Of a DNA stretch of 61,204 bases, positions 9,632 through 19,271 are shown in pieces (position 1 is the first letter of the stretch; every line of letters starts with the position of its first letter). The DNA lies in the NCBI RefSeq assembly GCF_029379315.1, contig NZ_JAQYWQ010000027.1, positions 1 to 61,204 of the forward strand, written 5' to 3'. Below the pieces are notes generated by a model that saw only the letters and a program-made list of their open reading frames with translations, ran no database searches and was not told where the DNA came from. The translations under genes and the position numbers were made by a program. The stretch is from Nostoc sp. S13 (lineage in GTDB: Bacteria; Cyanobacteriota; Cyanobacteriia; Cyanobacteriales; Nostocaceae).

Positions 9632-10549
9632 GTGCTAGCTGCTCTAGCTCAGTCTCGATCTGAAGAATTAGAGACAGCTATGTTGGCACTTCAGAAAACT
9701 CAATTGCAATTTATTCAAGCAGAAAAAATGTCCTCTTTGGGACAAATGGTAGCGGGAATTGCTCATGAGATTAACAATCCTGCTAACTTCATTTATGGAA
9801 ACCTGTTTCATACGGAAACTTATCTGCGGCAACTCTTAGAATTAATCAACATCTATCAGCAACATTATCCTAAACCAGTGCTTGCGGTTCAAGCAAAAGT
9901 AGAGTCTATTGAGCTAGTATTTTTGCGAGAAGATTTACCTAAACTACTCGACTCAATGCAAACCGGAGCCAAACGTATTAAAAATATTGTGGAATCCCTG
10001 CGTAACTTCTCTCGTTTAGACGAGGCACAATTGAAGGCTGTAGACATCCACGAAGGGCTTAATTCGACACTGCTTATTCTTCAGAACCGTATTAGTTATG
10101 CACAGAATAATCGACCAGAAATTAGTGTAATTAAAGAATATGGTAATTTACCTCTAGTCAATTGCTATCCCGGACAGTTAAACCAAGTTTTTTTCAACAT
10201 ATTGGCAAATGCTATTGATGTGTTGGAAGAAAAGCTGATTGACTTAAAATTAAAGTCCAGTTTTACACCTTTAATTCGGATTAGAACAACTGTTCATCAA
10301 ATCGGTTGGGTGAGCATTCAGATTTTCGATAATGGTTCTGGTATTAGGGAAGAGGTGCAAAATAAAATCTATGATCCCTTTTTCACAACTAAACCAGTTG
10401 GACAAGGAACTGGATTAGGGTTATCAATTAGCTATCAGATTGTCGTTCAAACACATGGTGGTAGGCTCAACTGTATTTCTGCCAAGGGGCAAGGAACTAC
10501 TTTTCAAATTGAGCTTCCAATTGATACATTGATACATACTTCCTGTTAA
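9632..10549 (+). CDS. Histidine kinase catalytic half of the split MHYT sensor kinase
   Basis: This 305-aa cytoplasmic kinase part has an H-box (AGIAHEINNPANFIYGN), an N-box (NILANAIDVL), G1 (DNGSGI) and G2 (GQGTGLGLSIS). It is in the same reading frame as the MHYT ORF, only one codon after its stop. The first possible start is GTG at 9632, with ATG at 9680. No clear ribosome binding site is seen. As it stands it would be a soluble kinase without a sensor, unless the stop is read through or translation restarts. All catalytic motifs look intact, so the mutation is either recent or tolerated. Confidence 0.85.
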   Translation: MLAALAQSRSEELETAMLALQKTQLQFIQAEKMSSLGQMVAGIAHEINNPANFIYGNLFHTETYLRQLLELINIYQQHYPKPVLAVQAKVESIELVFLREDLPKLLDSMQTGAKRIKNIVESLRNFSRLDEAQLKAVDIHEGLNSTLLILQNRISYAQNNRPEISVIKEYGNLPLVNCYPGQLNQVFFNILANAIDVLEEKLIDLKLKSSFTPLIRIRTTVHQIGWVSIQIFDNGSGIREEVQNKIYDPFFTTKPVGQGTGLGLSISYQIVVQTHGGRLNCISAKGQGTTFQIELPIDTLIHTSC

Positions 10550-10670
10550 CTGGTAAAGCAATGTCAAGTAGATCCAGATGAAGTGATTGAGTAGACACAT
10601 CTGATTTTTAGTCTTGCCTTCCTGTTTGTGATAAATATTGTGGTTCTTCTATTTGCTCTGATTTTTTCGG

Positions 10671-11201
10671 CTATTGTTTATCAACTTTTTCAGTATTACC
10701 TGCTTTTACCCAACCTTCTTGTTGGCTATCTTCCAAACGGATTTTCTGCCAAGATTTATCGTCGCTTTCTGACAAAACAATAATTTTTTGATTAAAAGCA
10801 ACCCCACCAATACGTTCAGCTTCTTGATTTGGTTGCGATCGCAAACTCAAGCCTTGAGCCCAACTAACACGCCCTCGGTAAGCTCCCGATGGTAATGGTT
10901 TTGGTGATGGGGTAGCCTTTGGTGATTCTGTGGGAGTGGAGGTTGGAGACGATTGAGTTTGAGTCCCAGGTTTAAGAGCGGATTTACCTCCTCCAGGCTG
11001 AGTTGTTTTTGGAGCTTGGGCTTTCACCGAGGGACTGTCGTTGGAAAAAATGGGTTTGGCAGGGGCTATGCCAGTACGATTCATGAAATAGAGTGCAACC
11101 GCAACACCGCCACCGATTAACACAGCGATCGCTAAGAAAAACCCAAGTATAAACTTTGTGAAGCCAGACAACATAGTTAAAATTTGATCATTAGTGGTCA
11201 A
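10671..11201 (-). CDS. Membrane-anchored SH3-domain protein
   Basis: This 176-aa protein has an N-terminal transmembrane helix (about residues 17-38). A Pro/Ser/Thr-rich spacer follows (about 50-105). A bacterial SH3-type domain (about 108-170) carries the pattern GLSLRSQPNQEAERIGGV and WQKIRLED...GWVKAG. Such domains usually bind cell-wall peptides from the periplasm. It lies upstream of nothing obvious and 85 bp downstream of the Ycf46 gene start on the other side. Confidence 0.8.
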   Translation of the reverse strand: MTTNDQILTMLSGFTKFILGFFLAIAVLIGGGVAVALYFMNRTGIAPAKPIFSNDSPSVKAQAPKTTQPGGGKSALKPGTQTQSSPTSTPTESPKATPSPKPLPSGAYRGRVSWAQGLSLRSQPNQEAERIGGVAFNQKIIVLSESDDKSWQKIRLEDSQQEGWVKAGNTEKVDKQ

Positions 11202-11262
11202 TAGTCAATAGTAATTCATGATTAACTGTTGACTATTAACTAGTAATTATTGACTAACTCAT
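11197..11262. repeat. Short tandem heptamer-type repeat
   Basis: Repeats of GTCAATA / TTGACTA and complements occur between the SH3 gene and ycf46. They look like the short tandemly repeated sequences known from filamentous cyanobacteria. They could pair within an RNA but no fixed structure is clear. Confidence 0.5.
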
Positions 11263-11286
11263 TATTGTAGCTGCCACTGAATGCGT

Positions 11287-12798
11287 TTACGGAGTCCGCC
11301 GGAGGCGATCACTCAAAGGATTGTGTTTCGATGCTAAACGCGCTCTCCCCGCAGCAGCCCATTCTTGAAGTTGCTGAATTTGCTCTACGGCAGTTCGCGC
11401 CAAGGGGATGATCTGACTGGCTGCTTCTAAAATATCGTCGGTAGCAAAGTCGCGGTTTTGGCTAAATCCAATATGCATCGCTTCAATTAAAGTTTGCTCA
11501 ATCTCTGCCCCAGAAAAATCGGGCGTTTCGTATGCTAGCCTGTCGATGTCATAACTTTTCAAGTTATGGAGGCGCAATCGGGATAAATGAACATCATAAA
11601 TTGCTTTTCTCTCTTCTTGGGTGGGCAAACCCACAAAGAAAATTTCATCAAATCGCCCCTTGCGAAGCATTTCCGGCGGTAAGGCTTGGATGTCGTTGGC
11701 GGTGGCGACGACAAACACGGGTGAGCTTTTTTCGGCTAGCCAGTTAATAAAAGTGCCAAACACACGGCTGGCTGTTCCGGCATCACCTTTGCTACCAAGT
11801 CCAGCAAAGGCTTTATCTATTTCATCAATCCATAAAATACAGGGAGCGAGAGCTTCAGCTACTTGGATCATTTGGCGAGTCCGAGATTCTGATTCACCCA
11901 CCAAACCACCAAATAACCTTCCCACATCCAGACGTAGCAAGGGTAAATGCCAGTGATGAGCGATCGCTTTTGCCGTTAACGATTTACCAGTTCCCTGAAT
12001 ACCCACCAACATTAAACCACGGGGGTGCGGTAATCCGTACTGTCGCGCTTTATCAGTAAAGGAGCCTCCCCGGCGAATCAGCCAGTCTTTGAGGTTATCG
12101 AGTCCGCCAATATCAGAAATTTGCTCAGTGGCGGGGTAGAAGTCCAGGATTTGGGTTTGGCGGATAGTTTGGCGCTTTTCTTCCAAAACGAGATCCACGT
12201 CTTCTGGTTGCAATTCACCGTGGGTAGCGATCGCTTTTGCCAAAACCCGGCGAATCCGTTCCATCGAAAGTCCTTGACAAGAGCGCACCAAGTCATCTAA
12301 AACTTTGCCAGAAAGGGAGTTACTAGTGCTTTGCAGTAAGCGTTCTACCTCAGTTTTAATTTCTGGGGCGGCGGGTAAGGGAAACTCGACAACTGTCAGC
12401 ACTTCGCTTAAGTCGTCAGGGATGGCGATACGCGGCGACAATAGGACAATATTTTTTGGTTGCGACTTCAGAAGCCTGGACAGATTGCGAAGTTTGCGGG
12501 CGATCGCTACATCATCTAAAAAGCGATGATAGTCTCGTAGAATCAAAACTGCTGGTGCGGAAGCCGGTAATTTTTCGATAAATTCTAAAGCTTGCAACGG
12601 ATTACGCCGCCCAAACCCAGCATCATTGGGGTTTCCCTGGTAGCCATCGACAAAATCCCAAGTATACACTGGGCGATTACCCTGGTTGGTTGCTTCTTCC
12701 CGGATCGCTGCTTCTACCCGCTCCTCCTCATAGGTGGGAATATAAATCAAGGGGTAGCGGGCACGTAGCAGCAGTTTAAACTCTTCACGAAAGTTCAT
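11287..12798 (-). CDS. ycf46: Ycf46-type AAA+ ATPase
   Basis: This 503-aa protein matches the Ycf46 family of cyanobacteria and plastids. An N-terminal inactive-looking ATPase-like region (about residues 1-210; [20 protein letters not shown]) precedes an active AAA module. That module has Walker A GIQGTGKS (about 266-273), Walker [13 protein letters not shown] and sensor/arginine finger [10 protein letters not shown]. The length is normal. Members have been linked in cyanobacteria to inorganic-carbon regulation, but the exact role is not settled. The start ATG at 12796-12798 gives the conserved MNFREEF N-terminus. Confidence 0.9.
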   Translation of the reverse strand: MNFREEFKLLLRARYPLIYIPTYEEERVEAAIREEATNQGNRPVYTWDFVDGYQGNPNDAGFGRRNPLQALEFIEKLPASAPAVLILRDYHRFLDDVAIARKLRNLSRLLKSQPKNIVLLSPRIAIPDDLSEVLTVVEFPLPAAPEIKTEVERLLQSTSNSLSGKVLDDLVRSCQGLSMERIRRVLAKAIATHGELQPEDVDLVLEEKRQTIRQTQILDFYPATEQISDIGGLDNLKDWLIRRGGSFTDKARQYGLPHPRGLMLVGIQGTGKSLTAKAIAHHWHLPLLRLDVGRLFGGLVGESESRTRQMIQVAEALAPCILWIDEIDKAFAGLGSKGDAGTASRVFGTFINWLAEKSSPVFVVATANDIQALPPEMLRKGRFDEIFFVGLPTQEERKAIYDVHLSRLRLHNLKSYDIDRLAYETPDFSGAEIEQTLIEAMHIGFSQNRDFATDDILEAASQIIPLARTAVEQIQQLQEWAAAGRARLASKHNPLSDRLRRTP

Positions 12799-12987
12799 AT
12801 ATAGCTGTGGTTATTAGTTATTCTCTCATTGTTCTTTCTTTGTATCGCCTCTAACAACTAAAAAACCAACATCTACCAGTTCATAGGGGTTGCTAATGCG
12901 ATCGCTCTATGTGAGATATTTTTTAAAGGTGTGCGATCGCTAGTTTTGCGTTCAGGAAATTTTTTGAGTCTAGAGTGGGCAAATTGG

Positions 12988-13509
12988 TTAGGGTACGTTC
13001 AATAAACCTCTTACGCCAGCCCACCCATGTATAAAATCTCGGATTTCATTTACACGCGATGTAGGATTTGCCTTGCCGTCCTTAATTTTTAGGATATAAC
13101 CGAGTTGGTGGAAGTGTGGAATGAGGTTGAGATAATCTTCGCTTTTGACATCATCACTAAAGCCTGGATTTAGCCAATGAATAAATAAATGATATTCTCG
13201 CTCTGCGAAGTAGTTAATTGTTTGTGTAACATCGCTTCTGTACTGCATTGAACAAAGAACAATACGTGGACTTTCGGAGTTGATAATCTTGCCGACATAA
13301 GTTTCCCGCTCTTCAGGCGACCCACTAATAAGGAAGACATTCACCGACTCTGTATCAGACAACAGCAATTGACGTTGGCGTGTGCCGGTCTTGACAGTCC
13401 TTCCAAACAGTGTGTTCCAACTCTCGCTCTTGCCAGCATTTGTGTGACCCAAAACTCCAATCAATAAGCGCTCAGTCATACTTCGATACCAACTATTGCT
13501 CTGACTCAA
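12988..13509 (-). CDS. Small P-loop NTPase-like protein, function unknown
   Basis: This 173-aa protein has a P-loop GHTNAGKSE (about residues 20-28) followed by NTLFG, as in Era-like GTPases. I see no G3 DxxG and no G4 NKxD, so it may bind nucleotide without being a normal GTPase. The second in-frame ATG (MTERLLIGVLG, 11 codons in) is an equally good start. It is isolated and transcribed on its own. It could be a reduced relative of the GTPase at 6063-6983. Confidence 0.6.
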   Translation of the reverse strand: MSQSNSWYRSMTERLLIGVLGHTNAGKSESWNTLFGRTVKTGTRQRQLLLSDTESVNVFLISGSPEERETYVGKIINSESPRIVLCSMQYRSDVTQTINYFAEREYHLFIHWLNPGFSDDVKSEDYLNLIPHFHQLGYILKIKDGKANPTSRVNEIRDFIHGWAGVRGLLNVP

Positions 13510-13906
13510 CCTAACCTCTGCTTAAAAGCGCCGTCCTCAGCAAATTACCGGAAATCAAGAATCGCGGTTTGAATAGCAGGTTTGCAGAAAGAATAGGCGT
13601 ATGAGTCGTAACCCAACCAAAATGTACCCTAAGAAAAACTTTCCCTACAACAGAACTCAGTCAGCATCCTTTGAACAATCTAAAAACTATTTAATTACTA
13701 TTGGCTTGTACTATAGCAATCTTGAATCATTCGTGAGAAACAAGATCCCCGACACTTTTACGAAGTCGGGGATCTGCGGGTTGCAATTCTCACAAATCAA
13801 ATAGGATTGCTATATAAGTATTTAATAAAATATAAAACAATAAGCCTGTGTAGACAGGCTTAGTTCGTGTAGGCGCAGACTTAAGTTTGACGGAATTACC
13901 AAATTA
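13510..13906. other. Intergenic region containing a MITE
   Basis: There is no convincing gene. A plus-strand ORF (13601-13804) is mostly repeat sequence. The main content is the MITE at 13711-13814. Confidence 0.6.
13711..13814. mobile_element. MITE-like hairpin element, copy 2
   Basis: The ends are CTATAGCAATCTTGAATCATT and AAATCAAATAGGATTGCTAT, near-perfect inverted repeats. The inner stem pairs AGATCCCCGACACTT with AAGTCGGGGATCT, and TTCGTGAGAA pairs with TTCTCACAAA. It has the same design as 2397-2500 and is about 104 bp long. Confidence 0.85.
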
Positions 13907-14425
13907 CTACCCTGGAAGTTGCTTTTTCAGTGCTTCCAGAGAAGCCCAACGGTGATCAATTGGAGTTTCAGAACTATCAGAACTATCAACAGTACTACTT
14001 ACAGGAATACCTGGACAATTGCGATCGCACAGTTGACGCTGGGGTACTGCCAAGCACATCTGCTCATACAGCCATTCGTTAGGATAAAAATAACCATCGG
14101 GCGGTAGAGTTTCAAGCAATTCTTCCAGAACCACTTCCCTTTCTAAAGGCAAGTCATTTAGCTGATTTGCAGTTTCGTCCAACCAGATGATTTCCTTGGT
14201 ATCAAGCCCTAAACGTCGATTGTATTGCTGCAAACATCGGTTACAGGTACAAGTAATAATTGTTTCTGCCTGACTAGACACTTCCAAGTAATTGCCATGA
14301 TGCTGCACGCGCACATGACCGCGAATCGGTGTCAACGTTTCCAGACCAGGCAGAAATTCCTTAACCTGAACTTCCTCTGTCCGCTCCGGGGCTTGGGTTA
14401 GCTGCGGAATATAAATTGCGTCCAT
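13907..14425 (-). CDS. DUF177 (YceD-like) family protein
   Basis: This 172-aa protein has the DUF177 core with a cysteine pair (CTCNRCLQQY, about residues 59-68) and two more cysteines in the tail (CDRNCPG). In bacteria YceD-like proteins are linked to rRNA synthesis or the rpmF operon, and in plants to 23S rRNA maturation. Here it is the last gene of the rpmH-side cluster, 202 bp after jag. Confidence 0.8.
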   Translation of the reverse strand: MDAIYIPQLTQAPERTEEVQVKEFLPGLETLTPIRGHVRVQHHGNYLEVSSQAETIITCTCNRCLQQYNRRLGLDTKEIIWLDETANQLNDLPLEREVVLEELLETLPPDGYFYPNEWLYEQMCLAVPQRQLCDRNCPGIPVSSTVDSSDSSETPIDHRWASLEALKKQLPG

Positions 14426-14627
14426 AGGATTCGTGAGACATTCTCACTAAAATTTACCTTGATTATCAGCAATTATACTGATACTACCTCTTTATTTTAG
14501 CTCTTACGAACAAGAGAAATTTTGAAACTATATGGTTATGAGTTTTCAATTAACTCCTAACTCTGCCAATTTTAGATTTTGAATTTTGGATTGAATAAAA
14601 AATCTAAAATCCAAAATTGAATGGCTT

Positions 14628-15155
14628 CTAACTCCCAACTCCTTCTAACGAAGCCGGACGGACAACCAGATGACGATGCGGCTCTTTACCGCGACTAAAG
14701 GTTTCCAAATCTCCAAATTCCTTCAAGAAGGTATGGATTTGACGCCGTTCAGCAGAACTGAGGGATTTGATTTCTACTTCTCTACCAGAAAAGCGCACTT
14801 CATCGGCTGCTGCTTCTGCTAATGCGCGAATTTCGGCTTCTCTTTTGACTCGGTAGCCATTCAACTCAATAGTGTAAGAGGCTTGTTCTTCGGGGGGTTG
14901 GCTAAGGTTTAGAACTGAATTTGCTAGATACTGAATCGCATCTAGCACAGAACCATCGGCACCAATTAATACTTGGATATGTTCTGAGGTCAAGTTGGTT
15001 TGGTCAATTGTTAACCAGTAGTTATCTGGTTCTGGGGAATCGCCGTCTTGAGATTGGGCAGTTTCTAAATGACCCTGAATCTCAGCAGGTATCCCAGTGA
15101 GTTCCAGCAGTGTTTTTAACCACTGCTGACCTCGCTGCATCGGAATGTTACTCAT
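14628..15155 (-). CDS. jag: Jag/KhpB-like RNA-binding protein (KH + R3H)
   Basis: This 175-aa protein has a KH-like domain ([17 protein letters not shown], about residues 63-79) followed by an R3H domain ([24 protein letters not shown]...RHLVV, about 132-168). It overlaps the end of yidC by 4 bp (ATGA), showing translational coupling. Jag/KhpB next to YidC is the standard bacterial arrangement. It probably binds RNA and influences cell-envelope growth. Confidence 0.9.
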   Translation of the reverse strand: MSNIPMQRGQQWLKTLLELTGIPAEIQGHLETAQSQDGDSPEPDNYWLTIDQTNLTSEHIQVLIGADGSVLDAIQYLANSVLNLSQPPEEQASYTIELNGYRVKREAEIRALAEAAADEVRFSGREVEIKSLSSAERRQIHTFLKEFGDLETFSRGKEPHRHLVVRPASLEGVGS

Positions 15156-16303
15156 GATCCCCCTGTTGCCTTTTTCTTAGAACTTTTCGGTTCAAAGGGC
15201 AATGCTTTTTGTTCTGTGACTGCTGCTTCTTTCTCCTGGGTTTCTACGATTTTTTGCAGTTCTTCTGATAGAGGTTCGCGTGAGAGAAGATAAGTTTGTG
15301 CGGTTTGGAAAATATTACCAATCACCATATACATCAGCACCCCAGCTGGTAAGGGGAAGAACAAAAACATCCCAGAAAAGATGACTGGGGTGATTTTGTT
15401 AACTGTATCCTGCTGCGGATTGCCACCACTGGAATTTTGCCCAGAAAGCATTTGGCTAACATAAAGGCTGATTCCAAAAAAGACAATCATGGCGACAATA
15501 TCCCAGTGGATTGTGCCATCTGGATCATTTGCCCCAACCCTGCCTAAGGCATCAATGAATAAAAAGCCTTTGTCTGCTGCTAGTCCAGGAATTGTTCCTT
15601 GAATGTTAACTTCTCCGGGCTGCAAGGCTTGGACATTGCCCTGGGCATCAATTTTGATCCGATCTTCCCCTTTGGTGACTTTCCAATCAGGAATCAGCTT
15701 ATTTTCTGGGTGTTCTGCTAAGAGTACCTGAAATGGTTTGCCCTCAACGGTCTGATATTGTATCTTAGTATGTTCTCCTACCGCTAGTTTGTTACCACTG
15801 GGAAGGATTGCAGCTACTTTAACGTGTTCGCCATCGGCAACGTAAATATTTTGAGGAGCTGTGGCAAAGGCTTGTGGTTGAATTTGTTCGATTTGTTCTG
15901 CGGGAAAAATTTCCAGGTTAACGCTGTAGTTCGCACCTGCAAAAGGCGAACCCCGCAAAGTAGCAAATAGCGCTAACAAGACTGGCATTTGTACTAGTAA
16001 TGGAAAACAACCTGCCAAAGGGTTGCCAAATTCTTTTTGAACATTGACCATTTCCTCCTGCTGCTTTTGCGGATCATCCTTATAGCGCTCTTTGATAGCT
16101 GCCATCCGCTTTTGCATTAGAGGTTGTACAATTCGCATTTTCCGCATATTGCGAATTGAGCCAGCACTCAGGGGATAGAGCGCAAAGCGGACTATCAGTG
16201 TCAAAGCAACGATCGCTAATCCGTAGCTAGGCACTATACCATAGAAAAAATCTATGATTGGCAGCATCACGTTGTTCGAGAGAAAGCCGATACCAAAATC
16301 CAT
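15152..16303 (-). CDS. yidC: YidC/Oxa1 membrane protein insertase
   Basis: This 383-aa protein starts [14 protein letters not shown] and has the Oxa1/YidC fold with helices at about residues 20-45, 90-115, 265-285 and 310-335. The conserved cytoplasmic hairpin lies at about 55-95 ([19 protein letters not shown]). A hydrophilic insert of about 130 residues (120-250) between the helices is typical of cyanobacterial YidC. It inserts thylakoid and plasma-membrane proteins, with or without SecYEG. It is part of the rnpA-yidC-jag gene set. Confidence 0.93.
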   Translation of the reverse strand: MDFGIGFLSNNVMLPIIDFFYGIVPSYGLAIVALTLIVRFALYPLSAGSIRNMRKMRIVQPLMQKRMAAIKERYKDDPQKQQEEMVNVQKEFGNPLAGCFPLLVQMPVLLALFATLRGSPFAGANYSVNLEIFPAEQIEQIQPQAFATAPQNIYVADGEHVKVAAILPSGNKLAVGEHTKIQYQTVEGKPFQVLLAEHPENKLIPDWKVTKGEDRIKIDAQGNVQALQPGEVNIQGTIPGLAADKGFLFIDALGRVGANDPDGTIHWDIVAMIVFFGISLYVSQMLSGQNSSGGNPQQDTVNKITPVIFSGMFLFFPLPAGVLMYMVIGNIFQTAQTYLLSREPLSEELQKIVETQEKEAAVTEQKALPFEPKSSKKKATGGS

Positions 16304-16406
16304 TATTCTGAATTCAACCTGAGGTACTGTAAACTGAATCTAATTTATCTAAATCATCATTTGTCGGCGACTATCTTTCGCTACGGATAGCCGCACATTT
16401 CCAAAA

Positions 16407-16551
16407 ATGGGGAGTGGGGAGTTGGGAGTGGGGAGTGGTATGTAGTTTTTGGTAAGTGAAAAGTTTTTAATTTGGATTTGGGATTTTATCTGAGTAAATT
16501 TTGTATTCACTACTCCCTATTCCCTATTCCCTACTCCCTACTCCCTACTCT
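16407..16551. repeat. Heptanucleotide repeats in inverted orientation
   Basis: GGGGAGT/GGGAGTG-type heptamers (about 16407-16436) face ACTCCCT/ATTCCCT heptamers (about 16508-16551). The two blocks are complementary and could form a long hairpin in the PH gene-yidC gap. This is the short tandemly repeated sequence type common in Nostoc and Calothrix. Confidence 0.7.
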
Positions 16552-16553
16552 GA

Positions 16554-16946
16554 TCACTTGTTCGCGGCGGCGCTATATTCGGGATTTTTCGCAGCAATTC
16601 TTTCGTTGATGTAGTCATAGACTTCCCGAAATTTGGGAATTGCACGCAATTCGAGGCGACTGCCGTTTTTTAGGGTTAGCACCATATCTCCCCAAAAGCC
16701 AATGCCACGGGGAACTTTGACGATTTTGACAATTTCTGAGTAAATTACGTCAGTGCGATCGCGCCCCTGCCAACCTCCGATCACAGTAATTCGGCGATCG
16801 GTGATCCGGAAACGCAGCCACAATGCCCTGACGATTGCCCCGACTGTTAATGGTATCCCGACAATGGTTAGCCCAATCAGCAGGTTGATAATTAAATCCC
16901 CACGATGGGGGCCACCTTCATAATATACGTCTTCACGAATTCCCAT
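16554..16946 (-). CDS. PH-like (YdbT/bPH2) domain membrane protein
   Basis: This 130-aa protein has a hydrophobic segment (LIINLLIGLTIVGIPLTVGAI, about residues 18-38; one span). A small beta-rich PH-like domain follows (RRITVIGGWQGRDRTDVIYSEI...KNGSRLELRAIP). It overlaps rnpA by 14 bp and sits in the place usual for this gene in cyanobacteria. Its role is unknown, perhaps membrane-associated. Confidence 0.82.
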   Translation of the reverse strand: MGIREDVYYEGGPHRGDLIINLLIGLTIVGIPLTVGAIVRALWLRFRITDRRITVIGGWQGRDRTDVIYSEIVKIVKVPRGIGFWGDMVLTLKNGSRLELRAIPKFREVYDYINERIAAKNPEYSAAANK

Positions 16947-17355
16947 CGAACACCTCAGCTTGTGCCAACAACTGCTCTAATTCTTGCAGAAATTGTGGGC
17001 TTACGCACTTAGATTCTGCTGCTATGGGTTTGACAATGACCACTAGCCGCCATCCTGGTGATAATTTTGGCAGCAAATTATGTAAAGCAGCAGTAATTTG
17101 CCGTTTGATTCGGTTGCGAACCACTGCCCTTTTGCTGACTTTTGTGCTTATGGAAATACCAATGCGCGTGCTGGCAAGATGTGCTAAGTCAGTTGCTTGC
17201 GTAGTTTGGGTGGCAGTGTCTACAGAAGGTTTTGTTGAATATAACGGTTTTAAGGCTCTCAATGTTAAATAAGAGCCATGACGCCGAATTCCCTCCCGGA
17301 AAACTGCCTGGAAATCCTTGCGGGATTTTAGCCGATTTGCTTTGGGCAAAGCCAC
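16933..17355 (-). CDS. rnpA: Ribonuclease P protein component
   Basis: This 140-aa basic protein has the RnpA hallmarks MALPKANRLKSRKDF at the start and the RNR motif in SKRAVVRNRIKRQI (about residues 75-90). It assists RNase P RNA in 5' tRNA processing. It lies 25 bp after rpmH. An Ala/Thr-rich loop (about 45-62) lengthens it a little over the usual 115-120 aa. Confidence 0.95.
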   Translation of the reverse strand: MALPKANRLKSRKDFQAVFREGIRRHGSYLTLRALKPLYSTKPSVDTATQTTQATDLAHLASTRIGISISTKVSKRAVVRNRIKRQITAALHNLLPKLSPGWRLVVIVKPIAAESKCVSPQFLQELEQLLAQAEVFDGNS

Positions 17356-17380
17356 AGATGCTCTTTTAGCTTGGTATGCC

Positions 17381-17515
17381 CTAAACGCTCAGACGGTGAC
17401 GCCCCTTTCTTCTCCTAGCGCTAATCACATTTCTGCCGTCTGGTGTCCGCATTCTGGCGCGAAAACCAGAGGTTCTTTTTCTCTTACGGCTAGTCCCGCC
17501 CAGTGTTCTTTTCAT
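17381..17515 (-). CDS. rpmH: 50S ribosomal protein L34
   Basis: A 44-aa ORF on the minus strand reads [20 protein letters not shown] and ends GRHRLSV. It is very basic and full length for L34. ATG lies at 17513-17515, TAG at 17381-17383, with an AGGAG-like site just upstream. It is the first gene of the rpmH-rnpA-PH-yidC-jag group. Confidence 0.97.
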   Translation of the reverse strand: MKRTLGGTSRKRKRTSGFRARMRTPDGRNVISARRRKGRHRLSV

Positions 17516-17947
17516 ACATTTCTCCTCTTAGGTGATTTTTATAAAAACTCACAATCTCCTATTTTATCACTTTATTAGGTAATTGTGAATTGGGCAATTC
17601 AATTTTGGTGAAGCAGCGCGGTGAGCCAGGCGCCTTGGGCGGGTTTGCCGACTTGTCCCTTGCGCGTCTCCCCTTGGGAGAAGCATTTGGCGTGGTTTCC
17701 CCCATGAGCGACTACTGTTAGCGTAGCGGTAGCGACGTAGGAGCGTCACCCGTCCCTTGCGCGTCTCCCCTTGAGTGGGAGAAGGAGATTGACGATAGCG
17801 CCACGGAGAGCGAGTCAGACGCTCTCTACCAGACGTGCAAGGGAAGGGGACTCGCTAACGCTTTGCTATCGAGCGTTTTTTGAATTAAATTTCAATTCTT
17901 TAATCCAAAATCTAAAATCTAAAATCTAAAATTCTTACTCCCCACTC
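17516..17947. repeat. Repeat-rich intergenic region
   Basis: No gene is seen. The block 17615-17880 has GC-rich dispersed repeat sequence, including two copies of CCCTTGCGCGTCTCCCCTTG (about 17657 and 17754) and inverted pieces such as GATAGCG...CGCTATC. AAAATCTAA-type repeats follow at about 17900-17930. Similar sequence is at 61110-61204. The promoter of rpmH should be close to 17520-17570. Confidence 0.6.
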
Positions 17948-18460
17948 TTAATCGATGCTGATAATCCATGTTCCCTCGTAACGCAGTAGTGGTACATCGC
18001 CAGGAGAGAGTACTTGACAGTTGAAATAATAAACTCCGCCGAAGGCTGGGTTTTTCACGTTAGATAAGACTAGCTCAACTGGGCTACCTGCTGGCACCGG
18101 CTCTTGGGGAAAAATATTAATCAGCTTACCTTCTTTGTCCCACTTCACCTCAGAAAGCGGAACTGCTTTGCCTTTGACTCGAACTTCAATATTTTTCGGG
18201 TCAAAAGTTCCTTTGTAATAATCAGGGTAGGTAATGGCAAATTGACCAACTGCTAATTTCATTCTTTTGGCTGGAATCCTCAATATGTATCGATCCCAAC
18301 CATTAGCTTGTCCACCAAAATCTAACCGAAAGGGCAACTGATTTTCGCCTTTGACACCGCTAAACAGCGTCAATCCAGGTAAGCTTTGCGCCCAAGTCAG
18401 GGCTGGGAATCCAGTAAGCAAAAAACTAGTCGCGGCTAAAGCAGAAAGTAAACGTCGCAT
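17948..18460 (-). CDS. DUF2808 secreted protein
   Basis: This 170-aa protein has a clear signal peptide (MRRLLSALAATSFLLTGF, cleavage near ALTWAQS). The body matches the cyanobacterial DUF2808 family (FRLDFGGQANGWDRYILRIP; ITYPDYYKGTFDP; VPAGSPVELVLSNVKNP). It is probably periplasmic or outer-membrane associated. Function is not known. It is monocistronic. Confidence 0.85.
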   Translation of the reverse strand: MRRLLSALAATSFLLTGFPALTWAQSLPGLTLFSGVKGENQLPFRLDFGGQANGWDRYILRIPAKRMKLAVGQFAITYPDYYKGTFDPKNIEVRVKGKAVPLSEVKWDKEGKLINIFPQEPVPAGSPVELVLSNVKNPAFGGVYYFNCQVLSPGDVPLLRYEGTWIISID

Positions 18461-19271
18461 AATTGGGCTTCCTCTACCAAAATGTAAATCTGTTATCTAA
18501 AATAACTGTGTGTTAGTATTCTTTACTAAACTTTACTACTGACTTCTTGACAATGGACGTTAAATTGCAATAAAAAGTGCCATCTTCTGTGAAGTTGGGC
18601 GACAGTAAAATTACTTAGTAGTAAAGTTAACATATAATCAAATTACTTCATTACCCTTGTAGAGTCCTGATTTGATTACTAACTTGGTCAAATTTGAACT
18701 AGATAGAAACACAGTTAGGATTAGATTGTGTTTCCAAATATGTATAAGTGTATCTAAATTTGAGAATTTTGTTATAAAAATTGAGCCGCATCATCAGCGA
18801 TCGCCACTTAACTTGCGCTAAATTGATTAAAATAAGTTTGAATCAAAGTCGTAATCCTTAAAATTTGATTGGGAAATTATAAAGCTTTCAAAATTTGATC
18901 AATATTACTCTATAAGGAAGGAATAGCAAAATTTCTCAGTCCCTAAAACAAGCTGAAGATAAAAATGCAAAATTTGGGAATGATCAATTTAGGATGTGCA
19001 ATACGTGACCCTGTTTGCAACTATCTGAAAATATGACCTCTGCGAGCGGCAAAGCGGAAATTCTGAGCGGAGGCAACCTCCGCTCAGAACTTTACAAGAA
19101 AGTCAGGCTTTGCCTGGAGAGCTAAGATTGGGAGAGGAAAGATTCAAGGTTCAATCTACCAGTAAAATTCATGGCTGATGTTCCTGCCTAAATACTATGA
19201 CTGCGGGACACCCCTGATTTGGACAATCGCTTACTTGGCAGAGATTTAAGTATTTATCTTCAGGAGATTTC
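18461..19271. other. Intergenic region upstream of pnt operon
   Basis: No gene is seen. It is AT-rich, with one HIP1 site near 18799 and a strong hairpin at 19061-19089. It presumably carries the divergent promoters of the DUF2808 gene and pntA. Confidence 0.55.
19061..19089. repeat. Perfect 13-bp inverted repeat hairpin
   Basis: TTCTGAGCGGAGG and its exact complement CCTCCGCTCAGAA are separated by CAA. It lies about 180 bp before pntA. No T-run follows directly, so it is more likely a dispersed palindromic repeat or an mRNA leader hairpin than a terminator. Confidence 0.75.

Noticed and set aside
13601..13804. 67-aa plus-strand ORF
   Set aside because: More than half of it lies in the MITE at 13711-13814.
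17567..17749. 60-aa minus-strand ORF
   Set aside because: Made of GC-rich dispersed repeat; no ribosome binding site.
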